DNA of 64,000 nt from assembly GCF_000004075.3 (NCBI RefSeq), contig NC_026659.2, positions 28,538,272-28,602,271 on the forward strand, given 5' to 3'. Made by a program: the position numbers and the translations under genes. This stretch comes from Cucumis sativus. Lineage: Eukaryota > Streptophyta > Magnoliopsida > Cucurbitales > Cucurbitaceae. This document shows, one piece after another, positions 1-15,487 of the stretch; the first letter of the stretch is position 1, and each line of letters begins with the position of its first letter. The notes beneath the pieces were generated by a model that did no database searches, was not told the DNA's origin, and worked only from the letters and a program-made list of their open reading frames with translations.

Positions 1-326
1 GAAATGTTACAGGCAATGATGAAGGATCCATTTGGGAACTACGTTGTCCAAAAAGTTCTGGAGTCATGTGATGACCATAGTCTTGAGTTGATTCTCTCTC
101 GAATCAGAGTTCACTTGAATTCCCTCAAGAGGTATACATATGGTAAACATATTGTATCTCGAGTTGAAAAGCTCATCACAACTGGAGGTAAGCCATTCTT
201 CCCTATACTAATAACTTTGGATTTCTTTCATAGTGTGGCTGCAACTCATCATCATGCTACACTTGTTCTTTCTTTGCAGAAAGGAGAATTGGACAGTCTT
301 CGACTTCTTCTTCGTTCCCTTCTTAG
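1..326 (+). CDS. Pumilio-family RNA-binding protein, C-terminal end (partial)
   Basis: Partial gene entering from the left edge. Exons are 1-187 and 280-326; intron 188-279 has GT-AG ends and joins in phase 1. The visible protein starts [20 protein letters not shown], which is the last Puf repeat with its typical NYVVQ helix, followed by a helix containing [12 protein letters not shown] and a short serine-rich tail that stops at 324-326. Pumilio proteins bind UGUA-type elements in mRNA 3'UTRs in the cytoplasm and repress or destabilise the message. The tail after the last repeat (ITTGERRIG) resembles the APUM1-6 group of Arabidopsis, where the protein ends soon after a similar GERR segment. 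The other Puf repeats lie outside the window, so subgroup assignment is tentative. Confidence 0.88.
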
Positions 327-2097
327 AGCAGTTTTGCGCATTTGCAGCAAGTCAGTATCCTGCTGCCTTCATCCAAAAGAATTCCCTTTCATTTTCTTCA
401 GGTTGTGCAGTGCAGTGCAGAAAATGTCTTAAAGAGTGATCTTTCAGCTGACAGGTTAACAGTAAAATTGTAAATAAACAAGAAAATCCATAAAGCCAGC
501 ATTTATGGAACAGGGGCAGGGCAAGAAAAAGGGTCCCTGTAAGTGAGAATAACAATATTGGAGACAGAGTTTGTATATTTTGCAACCCTCAATCTCTCGG
601 AATTTGCAGATAGAGAGAAGTTCTTATATATATATATATCTATATATATGCATATATATATTATGTAAAGCTAAACCCAAATTGTAAATGACTAAAGAAG
701 TAAAGGAACTATTGTATGATAAAATATCTCTATATGTACAAGGAGAAGCTATATATATGACAACCTTGTAAGTGGAGTCTTGTATACTATCATCTATATC
801 TATTTTCCACTGTCATAAATTATGTAAATACTCAATAATTTACCCATAGTAGTTATTGCCTTCTCTACTCTTTCCTTCTTTCTCGTCTGATTATCTCTTT
901 TGATATTCTTTTCTGTTGGTTGGTCTACTATGACTTGAATGTGAATGTCACCATTGTTCACTAACAAGTACAGGTTACTTGATTAACCCTTGCATCTTAT
1001 TGTATCATAAGAAACAATATATAATCATTATTTTTAGAACTTTATTTTGATGTTTCTCCTGAAATTTCTCTTATGTTGCAATCACATCAGATGGAGAAAC
1101 TTTGGGAAAGTACTCTGCATTTGGGTAGCTGCTTCTTGAGGTGGTTTTTACATATTGTTCATCAATTTATATTCATGTTTTATTCACCCATTTTAGTTCA
1201 TCAGGTATAAAAGAATATCATCTTCTCTGAATTAAAGTGTGGTCTCTTATCAGAAAAATATTTACATACAATACATAGTTAACTGCATTCTTAGGGAACT
1301 GACCTCATTTGAAAATTCAAGAAACTAAGCATTTGTCTAACCGCCAGGCTCCAGCTTCACCTGTCTGTTGTATTCGATTTAATTGTAACTTAGATGATCG
1401 AAAATCCACTGTATGGATCTTCTTACTGAAACAAGAAGTCTGGATCATCTACATGTTAAAATGAAATGGAGAATATGAATATCTTTTTTTCCACTTTAAA
1501 TAAAATATAATAACAAGGGGCAGTAACAACAAAACAAAGAAAGAAAGTCCAGTATAGCCAGGAAAAGAGAAAAAAACCCAAACAAAACAACTTGAAGAAC
1601 AATAATGTAAGTTTGATAATCCTTTTTTAAAAAGGAGACAAGCTTCTTTATTAGAAAATTATACAATGAAAATAATAGAGAAGCCAAAATAGGGAGATCA
1701 GAAGGTACATAGATCCGGACAGTATGGTTATCAGTTGTGAAAATCAAAGTAAAAAATGTATGAGAAAATCAAAGCATAAAAGAGAAAAGTGCTCCAAGTG
1801 TCAATGAAAACAAAGGAAAAGTGCTAAAATTTTCAAAATCCCAAAGGTGTGCAAGAGCCCAAAATCTCCCAAAAAAAGGAATGGAAGTTTGTTAAGTTTC
1901 AATTGCATAACATGTCACAATAGTCTACATAGAAATCAAAGATCAATTTCAAGAATCGAACTTACGTAGAAGAGGGTTAAAAGTAACGCCACAAGAGAGT
2001 AGAGAGACAAGCAGTAAGCACAATGAACTTTGATTCTGTAAACTTGTCCAAGGAAGTGAAGGATTAAAGAGAAGGAATACCTAAAGGCAATCAACCA
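327..2097. other. Pumilio 3'UTR and intergenic spacer
   Basis: No gene supported. The first few hundred bases after the Pumilio stop are probably its 3'UTR. A short TA-rich run lies at about 626-662. The rest is AT-rich, with only short chance reading frames. Confidence 0.6.
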
Positions 2098-3306
2098 TTA
2101 ACACTTGGGAATTTCTCTTCCATCAGCAGTATCCAAATCAAAATCCAACACCGAGTTTTCTCCATGAACAAGATGATTACTAAACCTCCTATTCTTCAAA
2201 ATCACTGCAGATTCCTTCATCAGATGGATGTACTTTCGTCTGATTCTCAATATGGGGTGTCTCTCAATAGAAGACTTGTCACAGTAAGCCTCCTTAAGAA
2301 TGGCAGTACAAGTTTTGTTCTTCAGAGACAAGTAAAACATGTGAGGATGTCTCTCAAATGCCTTATGGAATTTCTGAGGCAAACCCATATACTTTTTAAG
2401 ACATAGAAGCTTCTTCCTTTCTGTTGAATGCTCAACAAACAAACTAAGCATTTCATGGATAAATCCCACCAATCTTTTCTCTGCTATATCACTATTTGGA
2501 TCTAAATGGGAAAATTCTTCATAAGGAGATACATAAGGAAGCTTTTGAAACTCCTTTAACCAATCCTCAATCTTCCTCCTCAGCCTTAAACCCTTTGAAG
2601 GGAAGAGTGGGAATTCAAGTGACTCCATTGTTCTACCAGAATAAACCCCTCTTTTAATGGCGTTTTTCTGTATGACAGACATGAGTTTCTCCTCACATTC
2701 CACGGATAATCCCTCTAACCCATCTTCCATCTTCACTAACTTAAAAGACCCATCAAGATTAACGTCTGGTTTTTGCAAAAGATCATCAGGAATCCCTAAA
2801 TACCATTGCATACCTCGAATAATCTTCAAAGGCAGAACGTTGTTCTTACTCATCAATATGAACTTCTTCAACCTACAAATCAAATCCTCCCTGCAGTTTT
2901 GATAAGTCTTTTTTTCTTCAGCATCAATCTCAACTGCTTTTGGTGTTAACCTGAACCAGGGATGATTGTATTCCGGACCTGTAAACTCTTCAAAAATTGA
3001 TGGGTAAAGCCTAAGAAACCTTGCAACTTTCATCGAGACGCCCATTTCGAGGCCTCGCTTTGAAACGGCGGAAATTGGGATACACCCATTTGGGTCTTGA
3101 GCGATGCAATTTTTGAGAGAGATAATGGATTTGAGTTCAATGGATTTGGTGATATGCTCAATGGAATCGTAGTATGAATCTTTCTTCCACTTCATGTAAA
3201 CATCGACATAGCCGAACTTCTGAATGAAAGCAAACGGAGATTTTTGGCGGCCTTTTTGAAGGATTTTGGAGGCGGCTGTGTTCAGGAACATCGCTACGAG
3301 AAGCAC
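2098..3306 (-). CDS. PORR-domain organelle RNA-splicing factor (WTF1-like)
   Basis: Intronless gene for a 402-residue protein, or 397 if the second Met (codon at 3291) is used. The N-terminus is short, basic and rich in Ala, Ser and Lys, as expected of an organelle (probably mitochondrial) transit peptide. From about residue 30 it carries a plant organelle RNA recognition (PORR) domain: the entry motif VDVYMKWKKDSYYDSI, then the repeated helical block with FLRLYPSIFEEF, and later HPHMFYLSLK. Family members such as WTF1, WTF9 and RPD1 bind organellar group II introns and are needed for their splicing. Length and absence of introns fit the family. I cannot tell which PORR orthologue it is from memory. 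Confidence 0.9.
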   Translation of the reverse strand: MLLVAMFLNTAASKILQKGRQKSPFAFIQKFGYVDVYMKWKKDSYYDSIEHITKSIELKSIISLKNCIAQDPNGCIPISAVSKRGLEMGVSMKVARFLRLYPSIFEEFTGPEYNHPWFRLTPKAVEIDAEEKKTYQNCREDLICRLKKFILMSKNNVLPLKIIRGMQWYLGIPDDLLQKPDVNLDGSFKLVKMEDGLEGLSVECEEKLMSVIQKNAIKRGVYSGRTMESLEFPLFPSKGLRLRRKIEDWLKEFQKLPYVSPYEEFSHLDPNSDIAEKRLVGFIHEMLSLFVEHSTERKKLLCLKKYMGLPQKFHKAFERHPHMFYLSLKNKTCTAILKEAYCDKSSIERHPILRIRRKYIHLMKESAVILKNRRFSNHLVHGENSVLDFDLDTADGREIPKC

Positions 3307-4978
3307 TTCCTTTCAGTTTTAATTGCATTAGACAATATATATTTATATATTTGCCATCAATTTTTTTATTTTGCATTTGTAGCAAAATTTACCAACTTTT
3401 TTTTATCATATCCCTATTTTATAGGTTTTTTGTTGCATTTATAGAGTTTTAGATTCTTTATAAAAAGTTTACAAAAAAAAAATACTCTTCTTTATTAAAA
3501 TTGTATTTTTTTTTTTTCTCTTTCTTTTTGAATTATAATAACAAAATTTCTACTAACACTATTGAAAGAAGGGTTTCATAGTTGCAGGAACATCGCTTTG
3601 ATGAGATAACTCAAAGGATCGGCTACGAGGAATTTCGGTTTGAAAATTCTATGGAGTGGACTTTGTTCGTGATCATAAGTTCATAACACGAAATAATAAT
3701 TCTGAAAATTGTATGGTGTAATATATTTACAACTTTTTACAAAATTGTTAGAATATACTTAACTATTAAGAGAGCGTTTGCGATATGAAGTAGGTTATTA
3801 TTATATGTGGCTATTAAAGTCTATGGATTATAATATGAGTTACTATAATTTGTGTTTGAGATGCAGATTATTATAGTTTAACTTATTATAATCTATGTCT
3901 GGAGAAGTAAAGGATAGTGAAATGAGGTGAGAGAAATAGTGACATATTTGAGAGATGAGAGGTGAGAAATAGTAAAAGAAGGAAGTGAGGAATAGAAGAA
4001 ATAAAAAAAAAAAAAAAAATAGTCTTAATCTAAGGACGGTGATAATCCTTAGAGCAAACATTTTGGGACTTAGATTTGAGTCTTTCATAATCAAAGGGTC
4101 AAACAGTTCCTAAAGTGTTACTAATGGCAAACATTATTTACCAATTTTAGAACACACGAAAGCCATGCAAAATATCTCTATGATGCCTTGTGCAACATTG
4201 ATGGTTTAGAGTTGTTACGAGCACCAAAAAGAGAGGGAGTGGTAGTGCTAATAGAAGCAAGGAGGAGAACAAGCACAAACATGAAAGAAAGAGTTAAAAT
4301 CATTTGTGCACATAACCTTAGTTGCACAATGGTTAACATCATGGTGTATTCTAAGAATAACAAAAGTCATACTTTATTATAATAAAAAACAGTGACAAAC
4401 TACATCACAATTTACATCTACAAAAAACTAAAGTCCTATGTAAAAAAGTCATTAAATATAAAATTTTGCACCTTTGTATCGAACTTGCCAATTAATTCAT
4501 GAAGTTTTAAAAAGTTGTGAGATTTGTGGAAACATTAATCTGTGATTGAAGTTTTACAATAACAACATTATAGACCACATGAAAGCACAAACATCCTTTG
4601 ATAAAATTCCCAATATCCTTCTGAATCAAGATGAAAGAAAGTAGCATAATTAATACATGTATGTTGAGAACAAATCTCCTCATTAAAATGAAATCAAGAA
4701 AAGATAGCACTAATTAATAATGATGAAGGCATATTTACAGTGAAGAACAGACAAGGGGCAAATCAAACAAAATTTTTGATAGATTGGGAGCTACAATAAA
4801 AGAATATGCTCTATAATAATGATAATAATAATCAATAATTAATGTGCAAATATTTACATAAAGAAAGAAAAAAGAAGAGAAACAGTGAGCTTTTCAGAAA
4901 TTCTGAACCTAAGCATCAGTAAAAGGTTGGTTGGTAGAATGGAAGCTTTCCATTAGCTTTGTCAATAAAGACCCAAAT
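3307..4978. other. Intergenic spacer with a possible MITE
   Basis: AT-rich and non-coding. It holds the MITE candidate at 3768-4112 and homopolymer runs near 3475, 3510 and 4003-4019. The last few hundred bases are likely 3'UTR of the OTU gene on the minus strand. Confidence 0.6.
3768..4112. mobile_element. Candidate non-autonomous DNA element (MITE)
   Basis: A block of about 345 bp that starts AGAGCGTTTGCGATATGAAG and ends near GGGTCAAACAGTTCCT. It contains several internally repetitive TTATTATAATCTATG-like motifs, then a purine-rich arm and an A17 run. The layout (GTTTG-containing ends, repeated TTATAATAG words, AGG-rich centre) resembles a MITE I associate with cucurbits. The terminal inverted repeats are weak by eye (a shared GTTTG core only) and no target-site duplication was identified, so the limits are approximate. 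Confidence 0.35.
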
Positions 4979-7900
4979 CTAAGCCCCAAAATTCCACCAT
5001 TTCTTCTTCTTCTTTGTACAGGACGTTGGTATCTCTGAAAATCAAATAATGCCTTTTTTTTTTTAACATTAAAGAGCTATTAGGAAAATGAAAACCACAA
5101 AAAAATCTATCTGGTATGTGTCAAGGAAGAATAGAATAGTTTCAACAAAAGAACAAGAATCTGCTAAAGGAAAAAGAAAATGATGTTTCTGCTTCAAGAT
5201 TAAGAAAAAAATGTTACGTACCTCCTTCGGGATAAATTGAATTATAGTGCACTTCAGCCCAAAAGCTCAAGAAAATAACTGCATAAGATAAGGTGAGCTA
5301 ATAAGGCCTTCTATGAGGAGGAAAAAACGACACTGCTCGAGTAAATCTAAAGTTCCATCAGTATATGAATCTTACTCCGATTGGACTTTTGAACTTGTGG
5401 AAGTATTTCAATTGAACATGTATCCTTGAATGATGTTATCACAAATATCTTAACTCCAAACTGAGCAAATAATGTGAAACGTATCTGAGCCGATATTCAG
5501 AGTTCAAATATATATAATCCACAATAAGAAGAATATATAACAATACCCAGTCTGCAGCAGCTTGTAACGTAACGTGATCGCCCCATTCTCCTTTCCTGGT
5601 TCATTTAAAATAATGAGAGATGAGCATCAAAGTTGATTGAATGAAGTTAGGAATAAAACTTACAGAACAATAATTACAAAATAAACGGAATTTTCTTAAC
5701 GAAAAAGGATTGAATTACTTGCTCATCTTCTTCAGGTACTCTTCATAGGTCATTGGAACATAACCCTCGTACATTTCACGACAAAACTTTAGCTACGGCA
5801 TCAATAAAGTAAAAAGAGGTTTCAACTTATGAATACAAAGATAACTCTGGTGTCAAGCCCACATGAACATCATTAAATTAAAACAGTCAAGTCAGAGAAT
5901 GATCGTACCTGGGCTATAACTTGTTCTCTCACAAAATCATGATGTTCAGGAGATCGATATAGTTGATCTGATAAAGCACGAAACTGCAGGGATGATCAAT
6001 CAGTTCAGGCCAATCAAAAAGGAACTTAATGCACAAAACAAAAACTAAAGCAGAAAGAATTCATTCAAATTATTAAATAATGTCGTCAACCTGACAGTTG
6101 CCATCTCCTTGAACCGTATTCTCGACCAGCTCATACAACTGCAATCTAAAAAAGGCCAGAATGTTCAAAAAATATCAGATGCTTGCTTCCTAGGGATAAA
6201 AGTAGCCCATGAACTAAATACTGCATACACTTTGTAAGGAAGGAAAGAGAAATTGTAAGAAAAGAAAAAACGTGCGGTTCCCACAGAGATATGACCGGCA
6301 TACACTTTATAATTGATTGTTCAAATACGAATGTAAACAGAAGCAACATGCACATGACCTTTCAAGAAGCCGTTGATGATCTGAAATCTCTTCATCAGCT
6401 GAAGGTATCTTTTCAATGGTCTTAGGAACATGCTGCAACAGAAGAAAATACAATTATATAACTGGACTTTAAATTTAGGATATCCGGAATTAATTGAACA
6501 CAACCTCGGATAAATTTATTCTTTCAGGAAATAGCTCCCTATTAGTCTTAAGCTTAGAAGTGGAGGTTTTTTTTTTTTTAATGCAAACAACCACTTTCAT
6601 CGAGAAAGAACGAAAGAATACCAAAAAACCAGCCCACAAAATCACCCTTTTAAAGGAAGGGGGCCAACTAAGTAAAATGTTGCATATAGAATAGTTACAA
6701 AAGATATTTGAAACCGATGCTCAAAGAGACACGTGATATCTAGAAAACAACCAAATCTCACTATGAGTATGACCCCTCTCTCTACCCCTAAACACTCTTA
6801 TCATTCCTCCTGCCCCAAATATCCTAAATAATAGCATACACCCCGACATGCCATAAAAAGCCACTCTTTTCACTAAAAGGTGGATGGAGAAGGAACTCCT
6901 CAATCGTCGCTCTAACACTCCTCAAGCCGACAAAGCTAACATTGATCTCCTACAAGAAAGAGCACCACATAAACCTCGCAAAATGGCACTCCCAAAAAAG
7001 GTGATCAAGATCTTCCTCCACTATCCGACACGACAAGCAAAGACCTCCTCCTAACAAGCCTATCAATAGTATTAACCCAACCAAGCAAGACATAACTTTC
7101 TTCGGAACCTTTGTCATCCAAATCACATCAAAGACCGACTCCTTGGGGGGGCAGAGTCCACCAACAGCCCAAATAAAGAATTACAAAAAAAACCTAGCTA
7201 GGATTAGGAACCCAAACAGGAACATCTCTCCTCCCTCTCTAACAGAAAACACCTCAAGTAAGGAAAGAAGAGAGGCCACATTCGTCGTTTCTCTATTGGT
7301 CAAGTTACGATGAAACCCGAATGAGAAAGACACAGAATTCTCAAACCTCACCAAAAGCTCCAAGATAGTACAGTTTTTGAAGGAGGAAAGGGAGGTATTT
7401 AGTCTTTATTACTTTTGTCAGTGAAACCATCTATAATTCTTCAAGCAATAAGAAAAAAGAAGCAGTATTTTGAACCATCTACAATTCAAGCTTCATATCG
7501 TTCAAACTAATAATTGTATTAATTTAAACCCTTTATTAGTGCTTTAGAGCTATCCCATCTAAAATCAGCTTAAAAATCCCCTAAATAAGATCATTCTTCA
7601 CCAAAGATCTCATTGAAGTAGTAAGAAAAATTGCCACATAATTCTTTCTAAATAAATAGAATAAAGGTAGACCAAAAACTAAAAAAAATCTCTGCTATCT
7701 AACTTGATTCTTTTCGATTACTTTTAATTTACATTAATCATTTCATTAAATAAAGCCCATACACATGTGAAAGATATGCTTACAGTTTTAAAATGAAATT
7801 CTAATAAGGGGTCTCAATCGATTCACTTATTAATGTTAAAGTTTAAATCGATACACTTCTTAGTTTGGGGTCCTAACTACTGATTTTTCCCCAAAACTAT

Positions 7901-8609
7901 ATAATATTGGATAACAGAATCGACCAAGGTATTTGGTACAGAAGGTACATATATACTTACAGGGACAGGAACAATTTGATTAAGTCTTTTGCCCACTTCG
8001 CCATCCAGTGAAGACTCATCAATTATTTCCAACGAATATGAAGAACACTCATCCACAAAAGGATTATCTACTGCGTTATGATATGAAGAGGAAATTCCCA
8101 TTTTGTCCACCTCGTTAACTCTCAGATCACCTGGCTCCTCGATGTTTACGTCGTTAACACAATTTGATTTCTGATCGCTGTCAAACCCTATTCACATGGT
8201 TGAAAATTGATTAGAGGTAAGAACAAGCTGGAAAGAGAAACCATCATCAAATAACTGAAGACTTATGACTACTACCATAAGGGTTGTGCCTAGGGGAAGG
8301 AACAGGCCACTCCTGTGAAAGAACAGATGCTTGCATTTGGTCATCCCTGGAATCAGATACCCCAGAAGCTTCTATAGAATCAATTCTCGATATCTCTTCT
8401 TGAAATGCGTGTGCTAAAGCCTCATCATTCTCCAAATTCACATTACACGGCTCACAATAACCTTCAATGACATATTCCACTTGACTACAACTCGGGTCAA
8501 AACTATATTCAGTAACAGTACTTCCAGAACCGTCATTTGTAAACGTGCAAACATCCAAAAGATGAAGTCCCCATCTCATAACATCAGGATCAATATCATA
8601 CGTTGCCAT
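4979..8609 (-). CDS. OTU-domain cysteine deubiquitinase (OTU9/10-like)
   Basis: Ten coding exons on the minus strand: 8276-8609, 7961-8187, 6359-6432, 6091-6145, 5909-5983, 5719-5792, 5547-5595, 5376-5460, 5222-5278 and 4979-5034. They total 1086 nt and encode 361 residues. The first 190 residues are acidic and look disordered. The OTU domain follows (about 200-343), with the Asp-Cys signature GDGNCQFRALSDQLYR (Asp226, Cys229) and the His segment EVHYNS (His335, Asn337), so the active site looks complete. The tail is lysine-rich and ends KKKKKWWNFGA. OTU proteases of this group cleave ubiquitin chains. Length matches Arabidopsis OTU9/OTU10 (about 356-375 residues, from memory). The ATG at 8609-8607 lies four bases after a TTACAG acceptor, so an upstream 5'UTR intron is present. 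Intron 7961/6432 carries a LINE fragment. Confidence 0.93.
6566..7380 (-). mobile_element. 5'-truncated LINE (non-LTR retrotransposon) fragment in OTU intron
   Basis: Relic of a plant L1-type LINE in the same orientation as the host OTU gene. On the minus strand, short frame-broken blocks match the C-terminus of LINE ORF2: SFSFGFHRNLTNRETT near 7340, TKVPKKV then WVNTIDRLVRRRSLL (zf-RVT domain) near 7110-7040, EEDLDHLFWECHFARF near 7015-6970, and VFRGRERGHTHSEIW near 6800. The element ends in a poly(A), seen as a T run at about 6567-6579 on the plus strand, after a 3' tail of about 150 bp. It is truncated upstream, so no complete reverse transcriptase or endonuclease is present, and frameshifts separate the blocks. 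Target-site duplications are not clear. The degree of decay suggests an old insertion. Confidence 0.85.
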
Positions 8610-11486
8610 AACCCTGTAATAACACAAGATAAGCGTCGGGCACTCCTACATCTGTTTGACCTTCTTCTGAATACCCCAAATGGATAGATATATAACTGAA
8701 ATAAAAAGATAACTGACATTGACAATCATTCTTTACCACATAAAAGAACTCCTAGAAAACCATATAACAATATAATAATCAAACACCATCACCCAGAAGA
8801 AAAAAAAATCCACATTTTTAAACTCAAGCCTGAGAAACCATTTATTCCGGGTAAGATAGATAGATTGGGGGAAAATTAAAAGAAAAAGTAAATGACTAAA
8901 AAATTCAAAAACACTTGTTTTTCACAGCACAAGGGGGAGAGTTGGATGAAAAACCGCTCGCAATCTTAAAATTCTCAAAGCATCCGTGAGGGATGAGATA
9001 AAAATTGGTATCCTTCGCTTATTGATCAAGAGATGTAAATACCAATCACAGATGAGTTATCTAAAGAAAACAAACGCAAACAGAGAAGAACCCTAATTTA
9101 ACAAAACCATCCACTCGTAAAAATCCAAACAAACCCAACAAAATAGAAAAGGAATATAAGAAGTCACGCAGACGATCAAAACAAAACCCACCCAGGAAAT
9201 AAAAAATCACAAAAAAATCAGCAAAAGAACAATTATCAACGTGGGTGTCAAAAGGAATGACTTGCGAAAAAGGAAAGATGAATGAATGAATGAAAAGAAA
9301 AGAAAACGATAAGATGAAACACAAAAAGATAAAGGTTTCTGTACATACAAAAGAAATAAAAAGAGGCAGTAGGGACGTTGATGATGAAGATTCAGTGTGG
9401 AAAGAAGTTGAAAACAGAAACACGAGTGAAAAGAGAATCAAAGATAAGGGGAAGTAAGATTAAGAATGAGATTGAGTTAGAGAAATATTTGAGAGTTCTG
9501 TTTGAGCGTCTTTTCTTGAAAATGGGAGCGTCTTCATCAGAGCCGCTGTTTTGGAAATTGGAAACCGCCGCTCGCCAGCGTCTCGTACTGACGACCGGTT
9601 GAACCGGTAAAACAGCCACGCGTTCTTTTCGATTTACTCGCCACCATTTATATGTTTAATTCAATCCTTTTAATTATGATTTATTATTTTGGGGTTTGGG
9701 TTTTTCATTCTTTCTTTTTTCTTTTTATTATACCATCTGTTTATACTTTTTTTCCAAGTGTACGAGGTTTTGCAACCCTCCAATTACTGTTTTTATTTTT
9801 GTGAAAATAAATTAAATTGAAGAATCTTCTTAGAAAAAATTTGACAAATTATTTATATAAAGCCACTCAACCACGAAATTAATTACATTTTATTTATAAA
9901 AATTCTATTAGAGGTTCTATTTTTTATAATTTTTTTTATTTTTTATTTTAAAAATATTTTTACATTTGCACACAATTTTCCATTTTGACAAAAAAAAAAT
10001 TTATATTTTTATACATTAAAATATATTAATTGATACAACACGTTAATTTGGATGTCGTGCAAAAAATATAACTATAACTAGTAAAAAGATTATGACTTCA
10101 TCACTAAATTTATTGACACCAATTTTTTTTTAATAAATGAAATCTATCCTAAGATATATTTATTAATGAAATTTTATCATTTTTTTTGTTTCAAAGTATA
10201 CCAAAGAGAGGGAGTGAATTATTGACTTTTAAAATGATAATTGTGATGTTATGAAGTTGATAATAAATTAAATACTAAGGAATGATGGTTTTTCTTTAAC
10301 AATTGTGTTAGATATTGTTATAGATTTCTAGAATTAAAGAGTGACACACTTTTATGTATATATAAATGTACAAACATTAATTTTTATGTTATAATTTTCC
10401 TCCCAACATTAATTATTCTATTGAAACATTGACTTCGATTGTTCTACATGTAGATCAAATGCTTGAATAGGGAATTTAATATAAATGTTTTGGTGAAATC
10501 AACTTTGAACTCAATGATGCATTGAATATATTGTTATTGTCTTATTTCATGTTTAAATATGCCAATTAATGGGACATCACTAAGTCAACTCCCGCAAATT
10601 TCACCATCATACATTCTCATTTGGTAAACAAAGGCAATAAATAATAATAATAAAATAAATTCAAGAAAGTAAACAATATGATAACAAAAGAAAATAAACT
10701 TAAGAAAGTAAACAATATGTAATATATAGAGAAACTTATTATAGGTTTCATTATGAGTATTGTTCAAAAAAGAAATGTGATTCAAATATGCATATGAGGT
10801 GGAAGCACCAAATGGCACCAAATGAACAATTACCCATCGATTTACTTCGGCACCAATTGACGATCTCACGGTGGATTAAATTAAGAAAAAAAATGTTTTT
10901 CAAGAAATTCATTTTTGTTTAAACTCTTTTTCCTAAAAAATTGTTTAAAGTACACTTAAAAATCCGAACACTTTAGTTTTTTTTCAAAATAACTTATTTT
11001 CTAAATACACTTGAAAATGTAATCCAAATACATCATTCAATGGTAAGAATCATAACAAAATATTGAAAAAATGGAACAAGAGACATCCAATTCTCGAAGC
11101 TAGGTCACTAAAAAACTTTGATTAGAACATACCTTCGACCGAGAGATCAAGTTTTGAATCTTCCAGGTGCCAAACTTTCGAGAAAATACAAGAGCCCCAG
11201 CACCCAAAAGTATAAAACATTCATATCTATCAGGCATTGTCCAGTGCTTACATGATATAGTGATACACCTTCAGCCTCTATTTCCCTTTTTTTCTTTTTT
11301 CCTTTCAACTTTTTTCCTAAAATCTCATGAGTTCTAGAAACTGTGTTTGTGTTACTTCAACTATAGAGCTGTGCTCAATCTGAATTACTGTTTTTCCCAT
11401 CATGAACCTGCTGCAGTCAGTTGGCTGGGAGATGATACGTCAAGAACCATAGAAGTGGGTAACAAAAAGAGTTACCAGCAAAACAT
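8610..11486. other. OTU 5'UTR region, spacer and GET3B 3'UTR
   Basis: The stretch 8614 to about 9600 should hold the 5'UTR intron and first exon of the OTU gene; base composition rises in GC near 9520-9620, consistent with a promoter-proximal exon, but the donor site could not be fixed. The stretch 9620-11000 is AT-rich without a supportable gene. About 11050-11486 is probably 3'UTR of GET3B. Confidence 0.5.

Positions 11487-15487
<4,001 letters not shown>

Noticed and set aside
9061-9441. 126-codon minus-strand frame, very hydrophobic, Phe- and Ser-rich
   Set aside because: Composition reflects AT-rich, T-rich DNA in the 5' region of the OTU gene; no domain and no homologue recalled.
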